From the NCBI GenBank assembly GCA_016211105.1, contig JACQSX010000037.1, forward strand, positions 34,101 through 98,100: a stretch of DNA of 64,000 nucleotides, given 5' to 3'. Position 1 is the first letter of the stretch; each line of letters begins with the position of its first letter. Below, in pieces: positions 1 to 10,314 of the stretch. A program made the position numbers and the translations under genes. The DNA is from Acidobacteriota bacterium. GTDB lineage: Bacteria > Acidobacteriota > UBA6911 > JACQSX01. A model generated the notes under the pieces. That model was not told the DNA's origin and made no database searches. It saw nothing but the letters and a program-made list of their open reading frames with translations.

Positions 1-773
<773 letters not shown>

Positions 774-945
774 TCATGGCCCGGATCACCAGCAAAGAGC
801 TGACTTAAGTGCTCCTGAATTGCAATGAGACTGCGCAACGGAACCCTTCCTTTTTTCAACATGCTCGAATGCCATCGAGAAAAACACCGCCACTCAGTCG
901 CCTGGACATTCTTCCCGAAAAACTCAGGCATCTCGACCGGAAGGT

Positions 946-2862
946 TTACTTTTTCTCGTCTACGTCCACGAATTCGGCGTCAATCACCTCTTCGTCCTTT
1001 TTCTTGCCTTCGGAGTCCGCCTTTCCACCGGTCGAACTCTCCTGAGCTGCGCTCTGAGCCTGAGCAGCAGCCTGATACATAACCTCGGCCAACTTATGCG
1101 AGGCCTGAGTCAGCCTGTCGACTGCCGCGTTTATCTGCTGCGCGTCATCAGACTCCATTGCCTTTTTGGCCGCTTCAACAGCGGCCTCAATGTTCTTGGC
1201 ATCCGCTTCAGAAATCTTGTCCCGATTCTCGCGCAGAATTTTTTCGGTATTGTAAACCAAATTATCAGCGCGGTTGCGAGCCTCAATTGCTTCTCGTCTG
1301 CGACGATCCTCCTCCGTATGTGCCTCCGCTTCCTTCATCATACGATCAATCTCTTCCTTGCCAAGACCGGACGAAGAGGTAATGGTGATCTTCTGTTCCT
1401 TTGAGGTACCGAGATCTTTAGCCGACACGTTGACAATTCCATTGGCGTCAATGTCAAAGGTAACTTCGATTTGGGGCACTCCGCGGGGCGCCGCAGGGAT
1501 CCCAACCAGATGGAACTTACCCAATGTCCGATTATCGCGCGCCAATGGGCGCTCTCCCTGTAGAACATGCACTTCTACAGACGTCTGGCTATCCGCCGCG
1601 GTGGAAAAGGTTTCGCTCTTTCGGGTCGGGATCGTCGTATTGCGCTCAATCAGCTTGGTAAAGACACCACCTAGGGTTTCAATACCGAGTGACAGGGGGG
1701 TGACATCCAGCAGCAACAGATCCTTCACCTCACCGCCAAGTACTCCAGCTTGTACGGCCGCGCCAACAGCCACAACCTCGTCCGGATTAACCCCTTTATG
1801 CGGCTCCTTCTTGAACAGTTCACGCACAATTTGTTGTACGCGTGGGATGCGGGTAGAGCCACCTACCAGCACCACCTCGTCGATTTCCTCCGGCCTTGAA
1901 CTCGCGTCCTTCAATGCTTGTTTGCAGGGAGCAACGCTTCTTTGCAAAATATCCTCGACCAATTGTTCAAACTTGGCGCGACTCAGCTTCAGGGTGAGAT
2001 GCCGTGGACCGCTGGCGTCTGCAGTAATGAAGGGGAGGTTGATCTCAGTTTCCATGGTGCTGGAAAGCTCCATTTTCGCCTTCTCCGCCGCCTCCTTCAG
2101 TCGTTGAAGCGCCATCTTGTCCTTGGACAAATCAATCCCTTGGTCTTTCTTGAACTCGTCGATGATCCAATCAATGAGGCGCTGGTCGATGTTGTCACCA
2201 CCTAAGTGCGTATCCCCGTTTGTAGCTTTAACTTCGACGACCCCTTCGCCGACCTCAAGGATGGAGATATCGAAGGTTCCTCCACCAAAGTCATAAACTG
2301 CGATGGTTTCATCCTTCTTTTTGTCCAACCCATACGCCAGAGCTGCAGCCGTTGGCTCATTGACCAGCCGCAGCACTTCTAGTCCCGCGATTCGACCCGC
2401 ATCCTTAGTAGCCTGACGTTGGCTGTCATTAAAATACGCGGGCACCGTGATCACTGCCTGATTCACTTTCTCACCCAGGTGCTCTTCGGCGGCAGCCTTC
2501 ATCTTCTGGAGGATCATTGCGGAAATTTCTGGGGGTGTGTACACCTTTTCCCCGACTTGCACTCCAGCATCTCCATTGGTCGCCCTAATTACTTTGTAAG
2601 GCACCATTTTCATTTCTTCGGTTACTTCTTCATACTTGCGACCCATGAAACGCTTGATGGAGAAAACTGTATTTTCCGAGTTCGTCACTGCTTGTCGCTT
2701 TGCCACTTGGCCTACAAGGCGCTCGCTACTCTTAGTGAAACCCACAACGGAAGGGGTGGTGCGAGAACCCTCCGGATTCGTTATTACAACTGGTTCTCCC
2801 CCCTCCATCACAGCCACTACCGAGTTCGTAGTTCCAAGGTCAATCCCAATAATCTTGCTCAT
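946..2862 (-). CDS. dnaK: Chaperone DnaK (Hsp70)
   Basis: ATP-dependent Hsp70 chaperone of 638 aa, normal for the family. The N-terminus [11 protein letters not shown] is the first phosphate-binding loop, followed by the actin-like nucleotide-binding domain, the beta-sandwich substrate domain, and a helical lid ending in an acidic EFVDVDEKK tail. I start it at the ATG directly before SKIIGIDLG because a GGGAGGG Shine-Dalgarno lies 6 nt upstream. A reading frame open 25 codons further upstream has no such signal and would cover the leader. A sigma-70-like promoter lies about 90 bp upstream. No CIRCE (HrcA) repeat is visible, so heat-shock control must come from something else. Confidence 0.98.
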   Translation of the reverse strand: MSKIIGIDLGTTNSVVAVMEGGEPVVITNPEGSRTTPSVVGFTKSSERLVGQVAKRQAVTNSENTVFSIKRFMGRKYEEVTEEMKMVPYKVIRATNGDAGVQVGEKVYTPPEISAMILQKMKAAAEEHLGEKVNQAVITVPAYFNDSQRQATKDAGRIAGLEVLRLVNEPTAAALAYGLDKKKDETIAVYDFGGGTFDISILEVGEGVVEVKATNGDTHLGGDNIDQRLIDWIIDEFKKDQGIDLSKDKMALQRLKEAAEKAKMELSSTMETEINLPFITADASGPRHLTLKLSRAKFEQLVEDILQRSVAPCKQALKDASSRPEEIDEVVLVGGSTRIPRVQQIVRELFKKEPHKGVNPDEVVAVGAAVQAGVLGGEVKDLLLLDVTPLSLGIETLGGVFTKLIERNTTIPTRKSETFSTAADSQTSVEVHVLQGERPLARDNRTLGKFHLVGIPAAPRGVPQIEVTFDIDANGIVNVSAKDLGTSKEQKITITSSSGLGKEEIDRMMKEAEAHTEEDRRRREAIEARNRADNLVYNTEKILRENRDKISEADAKNIEAAVEAAKKAMESDDAQQINAAVDRLTQASHKLAEVMYQAAAQAQSAAQESSTGGKADSEGKKKDEEVIDAEFVDVDEKK

Positions 2863-2950
2863 TACGAGCCCTCCCTTTTTGTTAAGTGCTTGTAAATAAA
2901 ATGATTGCTCGGCTGTGGGATATGATCCTCCAGCCATCCTGTGCAGCTAA

Positions 2951-2979
2951 AATATAAAATGTGAGTATGTTATTGTCAA
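2951..2979 (-). promoter_or_regulatory. Sigma-70-type promoter of dnaK
   Basis: On the minus strand a perfect -35 TTGACA (2974-2979) is followed after 17 nt by TATATT (2951-2956). This would give dnaK a leader of about 80 nt. The match is to the housekeeping sigma factor rather than to sigma-32, and no CIRCE repeat is seen. Confidence 0.7.
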
Positions 2980-3091
2980 ATTTCGCTGAAGCCGAGGAAG
3001 AGGCAGGCTATGGCCGATCCAGACATTCTCCGTCTTCTCTTCGTGGCCCATAGTAAACCTTAGATTTTCCGACCAGACGATATTGGTAAGA

Positions 3092-3100
3092 TGGTATAAT
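3092..3100 (+). promoter_or_regulatory. Extended -10 promoter of the PBP1A gene
   Basis: TGGTATAAT is a perfect TATAAT with the extended TGn element; no clear -35 is seen. The predicted start of transcription (about 3106) falls on an ATG at 3105. That ATG opens a six-codon frame whose TGA overlaps the TTG start of the PBP gene. Confidence 0.6.
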
Positions 3101-3121
3101 CGTGATGGGTTTGTGTAAATT

Positions 3122-5440
3122 TTGAAAAAGAGTTCCGGGCCGTCCTACCTTTATATTTCGAGATTGTCACAAAAGTTTCGTTCCAAGCATTTTTCGCTTC
3201 GGAATATTGCTCGCTGGATTGGTTGGTCTTCCTATGGAGTCGTGATCCTGATTGTTGCCGTCGGCGGAGCCATCGCCGGATTAATCGTTGGATATGGTTT
3301 TAACCTTCCAGCGGTCCAGCAGTTGGAGAACGTAAGGCCAGACGTGATATCTTACGTCTTTGCCGACGATGGAAGACCCTTTGGCCAATTTGCCATTGAA
3401 AGACGCATCCTCATAGGTTACAAGCAGATCCCACTTCGTTTTATACAAGCGATCATCGCGACGGAAGATCAAAATTTTTTCAAACACTCGGGCATTGATT
3501 TCTACCGCCTGGGAAGAGCAGCGCTCGAGGATCTCTTTGCCTGGAAAAAGGCTCAGGGCGCCAGCACGTTGACTCAGCAACTGAGCAAGCTCCGCCTGAC
3601 AAGCTCGGAAAAAACCTTCGAACGCAAAATTAAAGACATGATTTTTGCCCTGCAGATTGAAAAACAATATTCCAAGGAACAAATTCTTACTTTCTATTGC
3701 AATCAGATTTATTTAGGACATGGAAATTATGGAGTGGCAGCGGCGGCCGATTTTTATTTCAGCAAAACTCCTGATCAACTGACACTGGCCGAGTGCGCTC
3801 TGCTGGCGGCTCTGGCACGTTCCGCAGTTTGGTATTCGCCGATCCGGCATCCCGACCGTGCCTTGGCTAGACGCAATCTTGTATTGCAGCGGATGGAAAA
3901 TGAGAAATACATTGACCGCGCACTTGCAGTGAAGACAACAAAAGAGCCGATTGTGTTGAACATCCGCGACAATACGAACTCAATTGCGCCCTACTTTGTC
4001 GAACTAGTGAGGCAAAATTTAGAAGAACATTACAACACCAACGAGATTTGGCGCAGCGGATTGCAAATCTACTCCACAATCAACTACGCCATGCAGGCTG
4101 CAGCGACCGAGACGTTGCGCAAGGGTTTGCGCGCTTTCGACAAACAGAAAGGCTGGCGGAAGCCACCGTTGAATATCCTCGATTCCGGCAACAAGCTAGA
4201 GAGTTACGTGCATCCGGATTGGTCTCAGAATTTGCGTCCCGGAATGGTAGTGAATGCCCTGGTGTTGGACGTTGGCAGCTACTTTGCCGACCTTAAGGTC
4301 GGCGCCCACCGAGCACGGATTGGTCCGAGAGAAATTGCGTGGACAAAGAGAAAATCCCCTACGGAGATTTTAAGGAAGGGTGACATTTGCGCTGTCGAGA
4401 TCCAGAAAGTAGATCCCACCCAGATGAAAATGGAAGTAAGTTTGGATCAAATTCCAGAGGTTCAGGGAGCATTGGTTGCAATCGACAATGCAACCGGTGA
4501 AATTACGGCCATGGTGGGAGGCTATGACTTTGGACAGAGCAAGTTCAACCGCGCCACCCAAGCCCTGCGCCAGACCGGTTCGATCTTCAAGCCGATCGTG
4601 TACGCCAGCGCCCTGGAGAAAGGTTTCAAACCGGACGACATTGTTTTGGATGTTCCAGTAAATTTTGGAGGATATGCTCCGGAAAATTACGATCGCAAGT
4701 ACGAAGGACCGATCCCAATTCGCAAAGCGCTGGCAGAATCCAGGAACGTCCCGGCAATCCGAATTGCGGCACACGTGGGCATCCAAAACATCATTGCCAT
4801 GGCTCATCGTTTTGGCATCACCAGCGAATTTCAACCTTATTTACCAATAGCGCTGGGCGCCAACGAAGTTACGCTGCTGGAAATGTGTTCCGCCTTCTCC
4901 ATCTTCCCCAATAACGGCATCCGAGCGAAGCCTTACTCCCTCCGGAGGGTGGAAGATTACAATGGCATCACTCTACAGTATCATTTGCCAAAAATCGGTG
5001 AAGTGCTCTCGACCGAAGTGGCTTGCAACATGGTTTCCTTACTGCAAGGAGTCGTCGACTTTGGTACTTCCACTCGTGCCCGTGTCCTAGGCCGACCACT
5101 GGGAGGCAAAACCGGCACTACAAACGATTCCACTGACTCTTGGTTCATTGGGTTTACGCCTTCTTTGACCGTCGGAGTATGGGTTGGCTATGACGCTAAA
5201 AAGTCGCTGGGTCCTAAAGTCACGGGAAGTTCGCTCGCACTGCCGATTTGGATTGAATACATGCAACAGATCCTGAAGGGAAAACCAATAGAACAATTTC
5301 CCGAGTGTGGGATGGAAAATACGCATGCGTTGAAGACGAGCACTGCTTCCACCGTCCCGGCAATTACGGTCGGGCCATCAACACATCGTCTACCTGCCAA
5401 CGTCTCAACCCCTACGACTCCGGCAGCGCCGCCGCGATAG
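3122..5440 (+). CDS. Bifunctional class A penicillin-binding protein (PBP1A type)
   Basis: Polymerises lipid II and cross-links peptidoglycan on the outer face of the inner membrane; 772 aa. A short basic cytoplasmic tail leads into one membrane anchor (about 38-60). The glycosyltransferase GT51 domain carries the catalytic Glu in EDQNFFKHSG (about 114). The transpeptidase domain has SIFK (about 487), SRN (about 539) and KTGTT (about 663). The C-terminal tail is Pro/Thr-rich. The start is TTG because an in-frame TAA lies two codons upstream; there is no Shine-Dalgarno. A six-codon frame starting at 3105 ends in a TGA overlapping this TTG, which suggests translational coupling. Gene identity is certain; the exact start is not. 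Confidence 0.95.
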   Translation: MKKSSGPSYLYISRLSQKFRSKHFSLRNIARWIGWSSYGVVILIVAVGGAIAGLIVGYGFNLPAVQQLENVRPDVISYVFADDGRPFGQFAIERRILIGYKQIPLRFIQAIIATEDQNFFKHSGIDFYRLGRAALEDLFAWKKAQGASTLTQQLSKLRLTSSEKTFERKIKDMIFALQIEKQYSKEQILTFYCNQIYLGHGNYGVAAAADFYFSKTPDQLTLAECALLAALARSAVWYSPIRHPDRALARRNLVLQRMENEKYIDRALAVKTTKEPIVLNIRDNTNSIAPYFVELVRQNLEEHYNTNEIWRSGLQIYSTINYAMQAAATETLRKGLRAFDKQKGWRKPPLNILDSGNKLESYVHPDWSQNLRPGMVVNALVLDVGSYFADLKVGAHRARIGPREIAWTKRKSPTEILRKGDICAVEIQKVDPTQMKMEVSLDQIPEVQGALVAIDNATGEITAMVGGYDFGQSKFNRATQALRQTGSIFKPIVYASALEKGFKPDDIVLDVPVNFGGYAPENYDRKYEGPIPIRKALAESRNVPAIRIAAHVGIQNIIAMAHRFGITSEFQPYLPIALGANEVTLLEMCSAFSIFPNNGIRAKPYSLRRVEDYNGITLQYHLPKIGEVLSTEVACNMVSLLQGVVDFGTSTRARVLGRPLGGKTGTTNDSTDSWFIGFTPSLTVGVWVGYDAKKSLGPKVTGSSLALPIWIEYMQQILKGKPIEQFPECGMENTHALKTSTASTVPAITVGPSTHRLPANVSTPTTPAAPPR

Positions 5441-5541
5441 AGCGACCGTAGATTGATTGGGAATGTCGCAATCCGAAATCGACAATCGAATCATCCCTGC
5501 AGGTTCCAAAACTGACACAAAATTTTCCGCTCGCAACAAAG

Positions 5542-6555
5542 TTATCTGTCTCGCGAAACGATAAAGTCAGGAATTTGAATCAATGCTTGGCGATAAACCG
5601 AGTCCCTAAAATCTGCAATACTGCGTTTCGCGTCTTCAGCATAAGCAACTGCTTTTTTTGCAGTCCGCTCCAAAGTCCCAAAATTTCGCACCCAACTGAT
5701 GATTTCATCTCGGTCATCATCACTGATGATGGAAGACTTTAAGACGGCATCTAGCTTTCGCGCATGTTTTGGGTTGCCCTGTTCCAGCAGGTAAATGAGA
5801 GGAAGAGTCAGCTTGCCCTCCTTCAAATCATTAATCACCGGTTTTCCCAGCACCGCCTCACTGGAGGTGAAATCAAGCATGTCGTCCACCAATTGGAACG
5901 CCATTCCTACATTGAAACCGTATTCGGCCAGTGCTTCCTCCGCCGCCGGTTGCGCACGAGCGATCATTCCACCCAGCCGTGTACACCCGGCAAAGAGATA
6001 GGCCGTCTTCCTCTGGACCATCTCCAGGTGGTCCCGCTCGGTAATATCAATTCGGCCATTCCGCTCCAACTGCACCAGTTCCCCTTCAACCATTTTCCGT
6101 GTGATATCAATCAATAGGTCCAGGATTCGAAAGCTTCGCTCCTGTAACGCCACCGAAAAAGCCGTCATGTAAAGCCAATCTCCCATCAGCACCGTAATTT
6201 CATTGCCCCACGTGGCATTGACGGATGAACGACCACGACGCATCTGCGCGCCGTCGATGATGTCGTCGTGCACTAGGGTGGCCGTATGGATCAATTCCAT
6301 TACACTTCCCAGGCGAATCGCCTCCTGCCCGTGACAACCGCACATCTTGGCGCACAACAAGAGCAGCACCGGACGGATCCTTTTTCCGCCACTGCTGTGC
6401 AGATAGTGATTGACGTGATCTACCAGTGAAATACTGGATGCTGACAGATGTAACAACTCCAACTCGACTTTTTCCAGTTCTGGCGTGATCAGTCGGAAAA
6501 TATCTTGGGGACCGCTAAGGGAGACTTCTGCAGGCTCGGCTGAAGGATCATTCAC
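5542..6555 (-). CDS. Long-chain trans-prenyl diphosphate synthase (octaprenyl/heptaprenyl type)
   Basis: Condenses isopentenyl diphosphate onto an allylic primer to make the side chain of the respiratory quinone. 337 aa with both Asp-rich metal-binding motifs, DDIID in HDDIIDGA and DDMLD in QLVDDMLDF. The GGKRIRP stretch is the usual diphosphate-binding site. Chain length (C35, C40 or longer) cannot be fixed by eye. A MenG methyltransferase elsewhere in the window fits menaquinone as the end product. The start is GTG with no Shine-Dalgarno; a -10 hexamer lies 6 nt before it, so the mRNA is probably leaderless. It is convergent with the PBP gene. Confidence 0.93.
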   Translation of the reverse strand: MNDPSAEPAEVSLSGPQDIFRLITPELEKVELELLHLSASSISLVDHVNHYLHSSGGKRIRPVLLLLCAKMCGCHGQEAIRLGSVMELIHTATLVHDDIIDGAQMRRGRSSVNATWGNEITVLMGDWLYMTAFSVALQERSFRILDLLIDITRKMVEGELVQLERNGRIDITERDHLEMVQRKTAYLFAGCTRLGGMIARAQPAAEEALAEYGFNVGMAFQLVDDMLDFTSSEAVLGKPVINDLKEGKLTLPLIYLLEQGNPKHARKLDAVLKSSIISDDDRDEIISWVRNFGTLERTAKKAVAYAEDAKRSIADFRDSVYRQALIQIPDFIVSRDR

Positions 6556-6561
6556 GGGTTA

Positions 6562-6590
6562 TTTATAATGAAAACACAGCCACAATTCAA
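6562..6590 (-). promoter_or_regulatory. Promoter of the prenyl synthase, leaderless geometry
   Basis: Minus-strand TTGAAT (6585-6590), 17-nt spacer, TATAAA (6562-6567). Only 6 nt separate the -10 from the GTG start codon, so transcription should begin at or next to the GTG. Confidence 0.6.
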
Positions 6591-6751
6591 AGTATAAACT
6601 GCTATGACAAATCAACAAAATGGGAAACAGAACAAGCAGTACGAGATCGCAAAGGCGGCGGTATTACACGCTCCACTGCATCTTCAGCTTAAAATGCATA
6701 CATTCCTCAATACTCCCAATGTTTCGATTAGCCAGCGCTGCTTCAACTTTT

Positions 6752-7249
6752 TCACTGGCCTCGATAATTCGTAAAATCCATGTGAATTCCAAAATCTTTC
6801 GACCGAAGCAAATGGATCACCTGCTGCAAAATGTCCCTCGACGAACCGGAAATGCGAACATAGTCACCCATGATGGCGGCCTGCACTTTGAACTTTGAGT
6901 CCTTGATCACCTTGACGATCTCCTTCGCTTTTTCCGTCGGAATCCCTTGTTGCAAACTGATTTTTTGGCGGACCTTTCCACCCGCCGCATCTTCTAATCG
7001 CCCGTAGGTTAAGCCATTCAGGGGGACGCCCCTCTTCACCAGTTTTTGCTGCAGGATGTCAATCAGGGCTTTCATCCTATATTCATCGTCTGACACAAGA
7101 ATCATTTCGTTCTTCTCTAGTTCGATGTTGCTTGCGGATCCCTTGAAATCGAAGCGAGTCCTCACTTCCTTGATCGCTTGTTGAATGGCGTTCACAACTT
7201 CCTGGAGGTCAATCTTAGATACGACATCAAAAGAATTCTTGGCAGACAT
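6752..7249 (-). CDS. yajQ: YajQ-family nucleotide-binding protein (UPF0234/DUF520)
   Basis: 165-aa cytoplasmic protein. The family binds nucleotides, and some members bind cyclic di-GMP and act as effectors; the function here is not shown by the sequence. Typical motifs are SFDVVSKIDLQEV at the N-terminus, TRFDFKGS, and a C-terminal half with VKVIKDSKFKVQAAI followed by VRISGSSRDILQ. The start is the ATG before SAKNSFDVV, supported by AGAGG 6 nt upstream. It appears to be a single-gene unit between the prenyl synthase and tatD. Confidence 0.94.
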   Translation of the reverse strand: MSAKNSFDVVSKIDLQEVVNAIQQAIKEVRTRFDFKGSASNIELEKNEMILVSDDEYRMKALIDILQQKLVKRGVPLNGLTYGRLEDAAGGKVRQKISLQQGIPTEKAKEIVKVIKDSKFKVQAAIMGDYVRISGSSRDILQQVIHLLRSKDFGIHMDFTNYRGQ

Positions 7250-7399
7250 ACAGCCTCTTTGATCTTCAACCCGGGTACCGCTCCTGTTCAACTCAACACC
7301 GCGCGCGGCACCCAAAGTAATGAGCTACTAAAGTGCGCTTCCAGCGCGCGCCGACGTTATCGTCATTATGGGATGCTCCCACATGCCACTTCCCTAGGG

Positions 7400-8209
7400 T
7401 CACGTTTGATGATTACCATGACGCTTGCCGGTCGCGGCGCGCTTGAAAAGGCGAAAATAATTTTCGGCAGTTGCTTCTTCCACACGCTGGCAAGATTCTC
7501 CCCTTAAACCCTCCAGAAAGCGAACGATATATTGAACATGGGCGGGCTCATTTCTCTTCCCGCGAACCGGCATGGGAGAAAGGTAAGGCGCGTCTGTCTC
7601 CACCAGCAAATAATCCAAGGGAACTCTCCGGGCCGCGTCCTGGATTACGGTAGCTTTTCTATAGGTGACGTTCCCGGCAAACGAGATCAAGAATCCAAGA
7701 TCCATACACCCCCGCGCCATGTCCCAACTTCCCCCATAGCAATGCATCACCCCTGCCAGAGGCAACCGGGAGACTTCCCTTAGGAGCTGTAATGTATCCT
7801 GCTCGGCCTCGCGCGAGTGAATGATGACCGGCATCTGCCATTGGTAAGCCAATTCCAGTTGGCGCCGAAAAACTTTCAACTGAGTGTCACGGTCTGCACG
7901 CTGATAATGGTAATCGAGCCCGATTTCTCCCCATCCAACCACCGTGGGATGCCTCGCAACACTCAAAATACATGCTTCCACCCGCTCGTCATAGCACTCA
8001 GCATCGTGAGGATGGATGCCAATGCTGGCGTCAACCAGCTCACATTGCTCCGCCAGTTCGACTGCCTGAGACATCGATCCGCGGGACCAATCTCCGGATC
8101 CGATACACAGAATGCGACCTATACCCGCAGCTTCTGCCCGCTGCAGTACCTCGGAACGATCACTCGCAAATTCAGGCCCTTCAATATGGCAATGCGAGTC
8201 GACGAGCAT
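7400..8209 (-). CDS. tatD: TatD-family metal-dependent deoxyribonuclease
   Basis: 269-aa TIM-barrel hydrolase of the amidohydrolase superfamily. Metal ligands are visible as DSHCH near the N-terminus, Glu in GEIGLDYHY, His in VIIHSREA and MHCYGG, and Asp in LVETDAPYLSP. Family members are 3'-5' exonucleases or quality-control nucleases. It begins 1 nt after the metG stop, so the two are translationally coupled. The metG-tatD order is common in bacteria. The C-terminus is basic (ATGKRHGNHQT). Confidence 0.94.
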   Translation of the reverse strand: MLVDSHCHIEGPEFASDRSEVLQRAEAAGIGRILCIGSGDWSRGSMSQAVELAEQCELVDASIGIHPHDAECYDERVEACILSVARHPTVVGWGEIGLDYHYQRADRDTQLKVFRRQLELAYQWQMPVIIHSREAEQDTLQLLREVSRLPLAGVMHCYGGSWDMARGCMDLGFLISFAGNVTYRKATVIQDAARRVPLDYLLVETDAPYLSPMPVRGKRNEPAHVQYIVRFLEGLRGESCQRVEEATAENYFRLFKRAATGKRHGNHQT

Positions 8210-8210
8210 C

Positions 8211-10106
8211 CTATTTCAGCTTCGCTCCCGGCGTAACCTCTTCGTCAAAGGTCGCCAAGATGGGCAGGTCGCTTTCAGTTGCCGCCAGTATCATACCGTT
8301 GGACTCAATCCCCATCAGCCGAGCCGGTTTCAAATTTGCCACCAAAATGACGTTTTTGCCCAAGAGCTGTTCTGGCGAATACTTTTTCCCGATACCCGCA
8401 ACAACTTGACGCTTCTCGGTTCCAATGTCCACGTGCAGCTTCAACAGTTTCTCAGATCGGGGGACCCGATCCGCCAGGACAATTTTCCCAACGCGCAATT
8501 CCACCTTGCCGAAATCCTCGATCGTGATCCTGTCGTCGGTCACCCCCGGCTCCTGCGCCTCGGCTTGCCAAAGTTTTTCCATAAAATCCCCCTTATCAAT
8601 TCTTGGAAAAAGCTGTCTGATAACGCCAATGCGTCCTCCGGGAGGAAGGTCTCCCCACCGAACCTGATTCCATGAAATAAACAGCAGCGACGGATCCATC
8701 CCGAGCGACTCCCATATTTGCCGTGAGGTTTCCGGCAACAACGGGCGCAGCAATAGCGCCAGCAGCCGCAAAACTTCAAGGGAATTAACCATTACACTTT
8801 CCAGTTGTGATCTCTGTACGGGATCCTTCGCGAGCTTCCATGGCTCATGGGTGACAATGTAGCGGTTAGCAGCGGAGATGAACTCCCAAATGCTTTCCAG
8901 CGCCCTATGCAGTTGATAGGACCGGAAATTTCGATGAAACGCTTCGGCGGTCTTCTCAAATTGGGAGCGCAACTGCGGATCTTCTCCTCCACACCCTGGA
9001 ATTCTTCCGTCACAATAGGTCTCCACCATTTTCAGACTGCGACTGACGAGATTGCCCAGATCATTGGCTAAGTCACTGTTGATGCGATGAACCAATGCCT
9101 CGTAGGTAAAGTTCCCGTCGAATCCTACCGGTACTTCGCGCAGCAGAAAATACTTCAGCCCGTCAACCGGAAACAACTTCTGAAAGATAAGCGGATCGAC
9201 GAAGTTGCCACGGGACTTGGACATCTTCTCTCCCTGGGCAAGCCACCAGCCGTGCGAAAGAATTTGATAGGGTACTTCCAGATCGGCAGCCATCAGAAAG
9301 GCAGGCCAATAGACGGCGTGGAATCGCAGTATATCCTTACCGATAATATGCACATGCGCCGGCCAATATCTTTGAAAGCGCGCTGGGTCGGCGCCATACC
9401 CGATTCCAGAGATGTAGGAGGTCAAGGCATCGAACCATACATAGATGACATGCGCCGGATCAAATTCAGCGCGCACGCCCCACTGAAAGGAGGTACGAGT
9501 ATAGCTGATGTCTTTCAGCCCACTGCTCACAAAACTGATGATCTCGTTAAAACGCGCCTGCGGGACGACAAAATCTGGACGTTCTCGATACAGGTTCAAT
9601 AATTTCTCTTGGAACGCTGAAAGCTTAAAGAAATAACTCTCCTCCGACATGAATTCAGTAGATCGGCCACACTCAGGACAGTTCACGTTTTGGTCACCTT
9701 CCCCGGCATACGCCTCGCAACTTACACAGTACCAACCGCTGTATGTGCCCTTGTAAAGGTAGCCGTTGCTGTACACTCGGGAAGAAATTTCGTTCAACGC
9801 ATTGATGTGTCGTGGCTCAGTGGTTCTAATAAACTCGTCATATTGGATGTCCAGCGCCTTCCAAGCATTGCGGAATGCGGCGGAGTTTTGATCTACAAGT
9901 TGCTGAACCGTCAACCCTTCGTTTTCGGCGGTGCGCACCATTTTAAGGCCATGCTCATCCGTTCCGGTCAAAAAGCAAACGTCTCGCCCGTCCAGCCGAT
10001 GATAGCGGGCCAGTGCATCGCCGATTACGGTGCTGTAAGTGTGCCCGAAGTGGGGTTTACCATTGACGTAATAGATGGGAGTAGTCAAATAATAGCTTGT
10101 TGGCAT
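8211..10106 (-). CDS. metG: Methionyl-tRNA synthetase with C-terminal tRNA-binding domain
   Basis: Class I synthetase charging tRNA-Met; 631 aa. It has HFGH (HIGH signature) near residue 19, KMSKS in EKMSKSRGNF, and a zinc knuckle with two CxxC pairs (CVSC and CPEC). The anticodon-binding helical domain follows. The last 110 or so residues form an EMAP/Trbp111 OB fold (VELRVGKIVLADRVPRSEKL, LKPARLMGIESNGM) that helps hold tRNA and dimerise. The start is the ATG before PTSYYLTTPIYYVNG, with AGGAAA 6 nt upstream, rather than an open frame 11 codons earlier. It is the first gene of the metG-tatD unit. Confidence 0.97.
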   Translation of the reverse strand: MPTSYYLTTPIYYVNGKPHFGHTYSTVIGDALARYHRLDGRDVCFLTGTDEHGLKMVRTAENEGLTVQQLVDQNSAAFRNAWKALDIQYDEFIRTTEPRHINALNEISSRVYSNGYLYKGTYSGWYCVSCEAYAGEGDQNVNCPECGRSTEFMSEESYFFKLSAFQEKLLNLYRERPDFVVPQARFNEIISFVSSGLKDISYTRTSFQWGVRAEFDPAHVIYVWFDALTSYISGIGYGADPARFQRYWPAHVHIIGKDILRFHAVYWPAFLMAADLEVPYQILSHGWWLAQGEKMSKSRGNFVDPLIFQKLFPVDGLKYFLLREVPVGFDGNFTYEALVHRINSDLANDLGNLVSRSLKMVETYCDGRIPGCGGEDPQLRSQFEKTAEAFHRNFRSYQLHRALESIWEFISAANRYIVTHEPWKLAKDPVQRSQLESVMVNSLEVLRLLALLLRPLLPETSRQIWESLGMDPSLLFISWNQVRWGDLPPGGRIGVIRQLFPRIDKGDFMEKLWQAEAQEPGVTDDRITIEDFGKVELRVGKIVLADRVPRSEKLLKLHVDIGTEKRQVVAGIGKKYSPEQLLGKNVILVANLKPARLMGIESNGMILAATESDLPILATFDEEVTPGAKLK

Positions 10107-10314
10107 TGAATTTCCTGGCAATGTAATTTTAATGGCCAATCCCTACCCTGCCCATACCCTATCACCGTCAGTTATTTGCATCCCTCAAGCATTCGGCCTA
10201 CAAGAGATCCGTAATCGGACATCTCTCATCTTCGGGAGACACCTTGCGTGAAGAGATCTGTATCCCATACCTCAACCCAAAACCAATGGCGACCGGGAAC
10301 CACGATCATGGGAG

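Noticed and set aside
2863..3121. CIRCE/HrcA operator upstream of dnaK
   Set aside because: I looked for the TTAGCACTC-9-GAGTGCTAA repeat and found nothing close.
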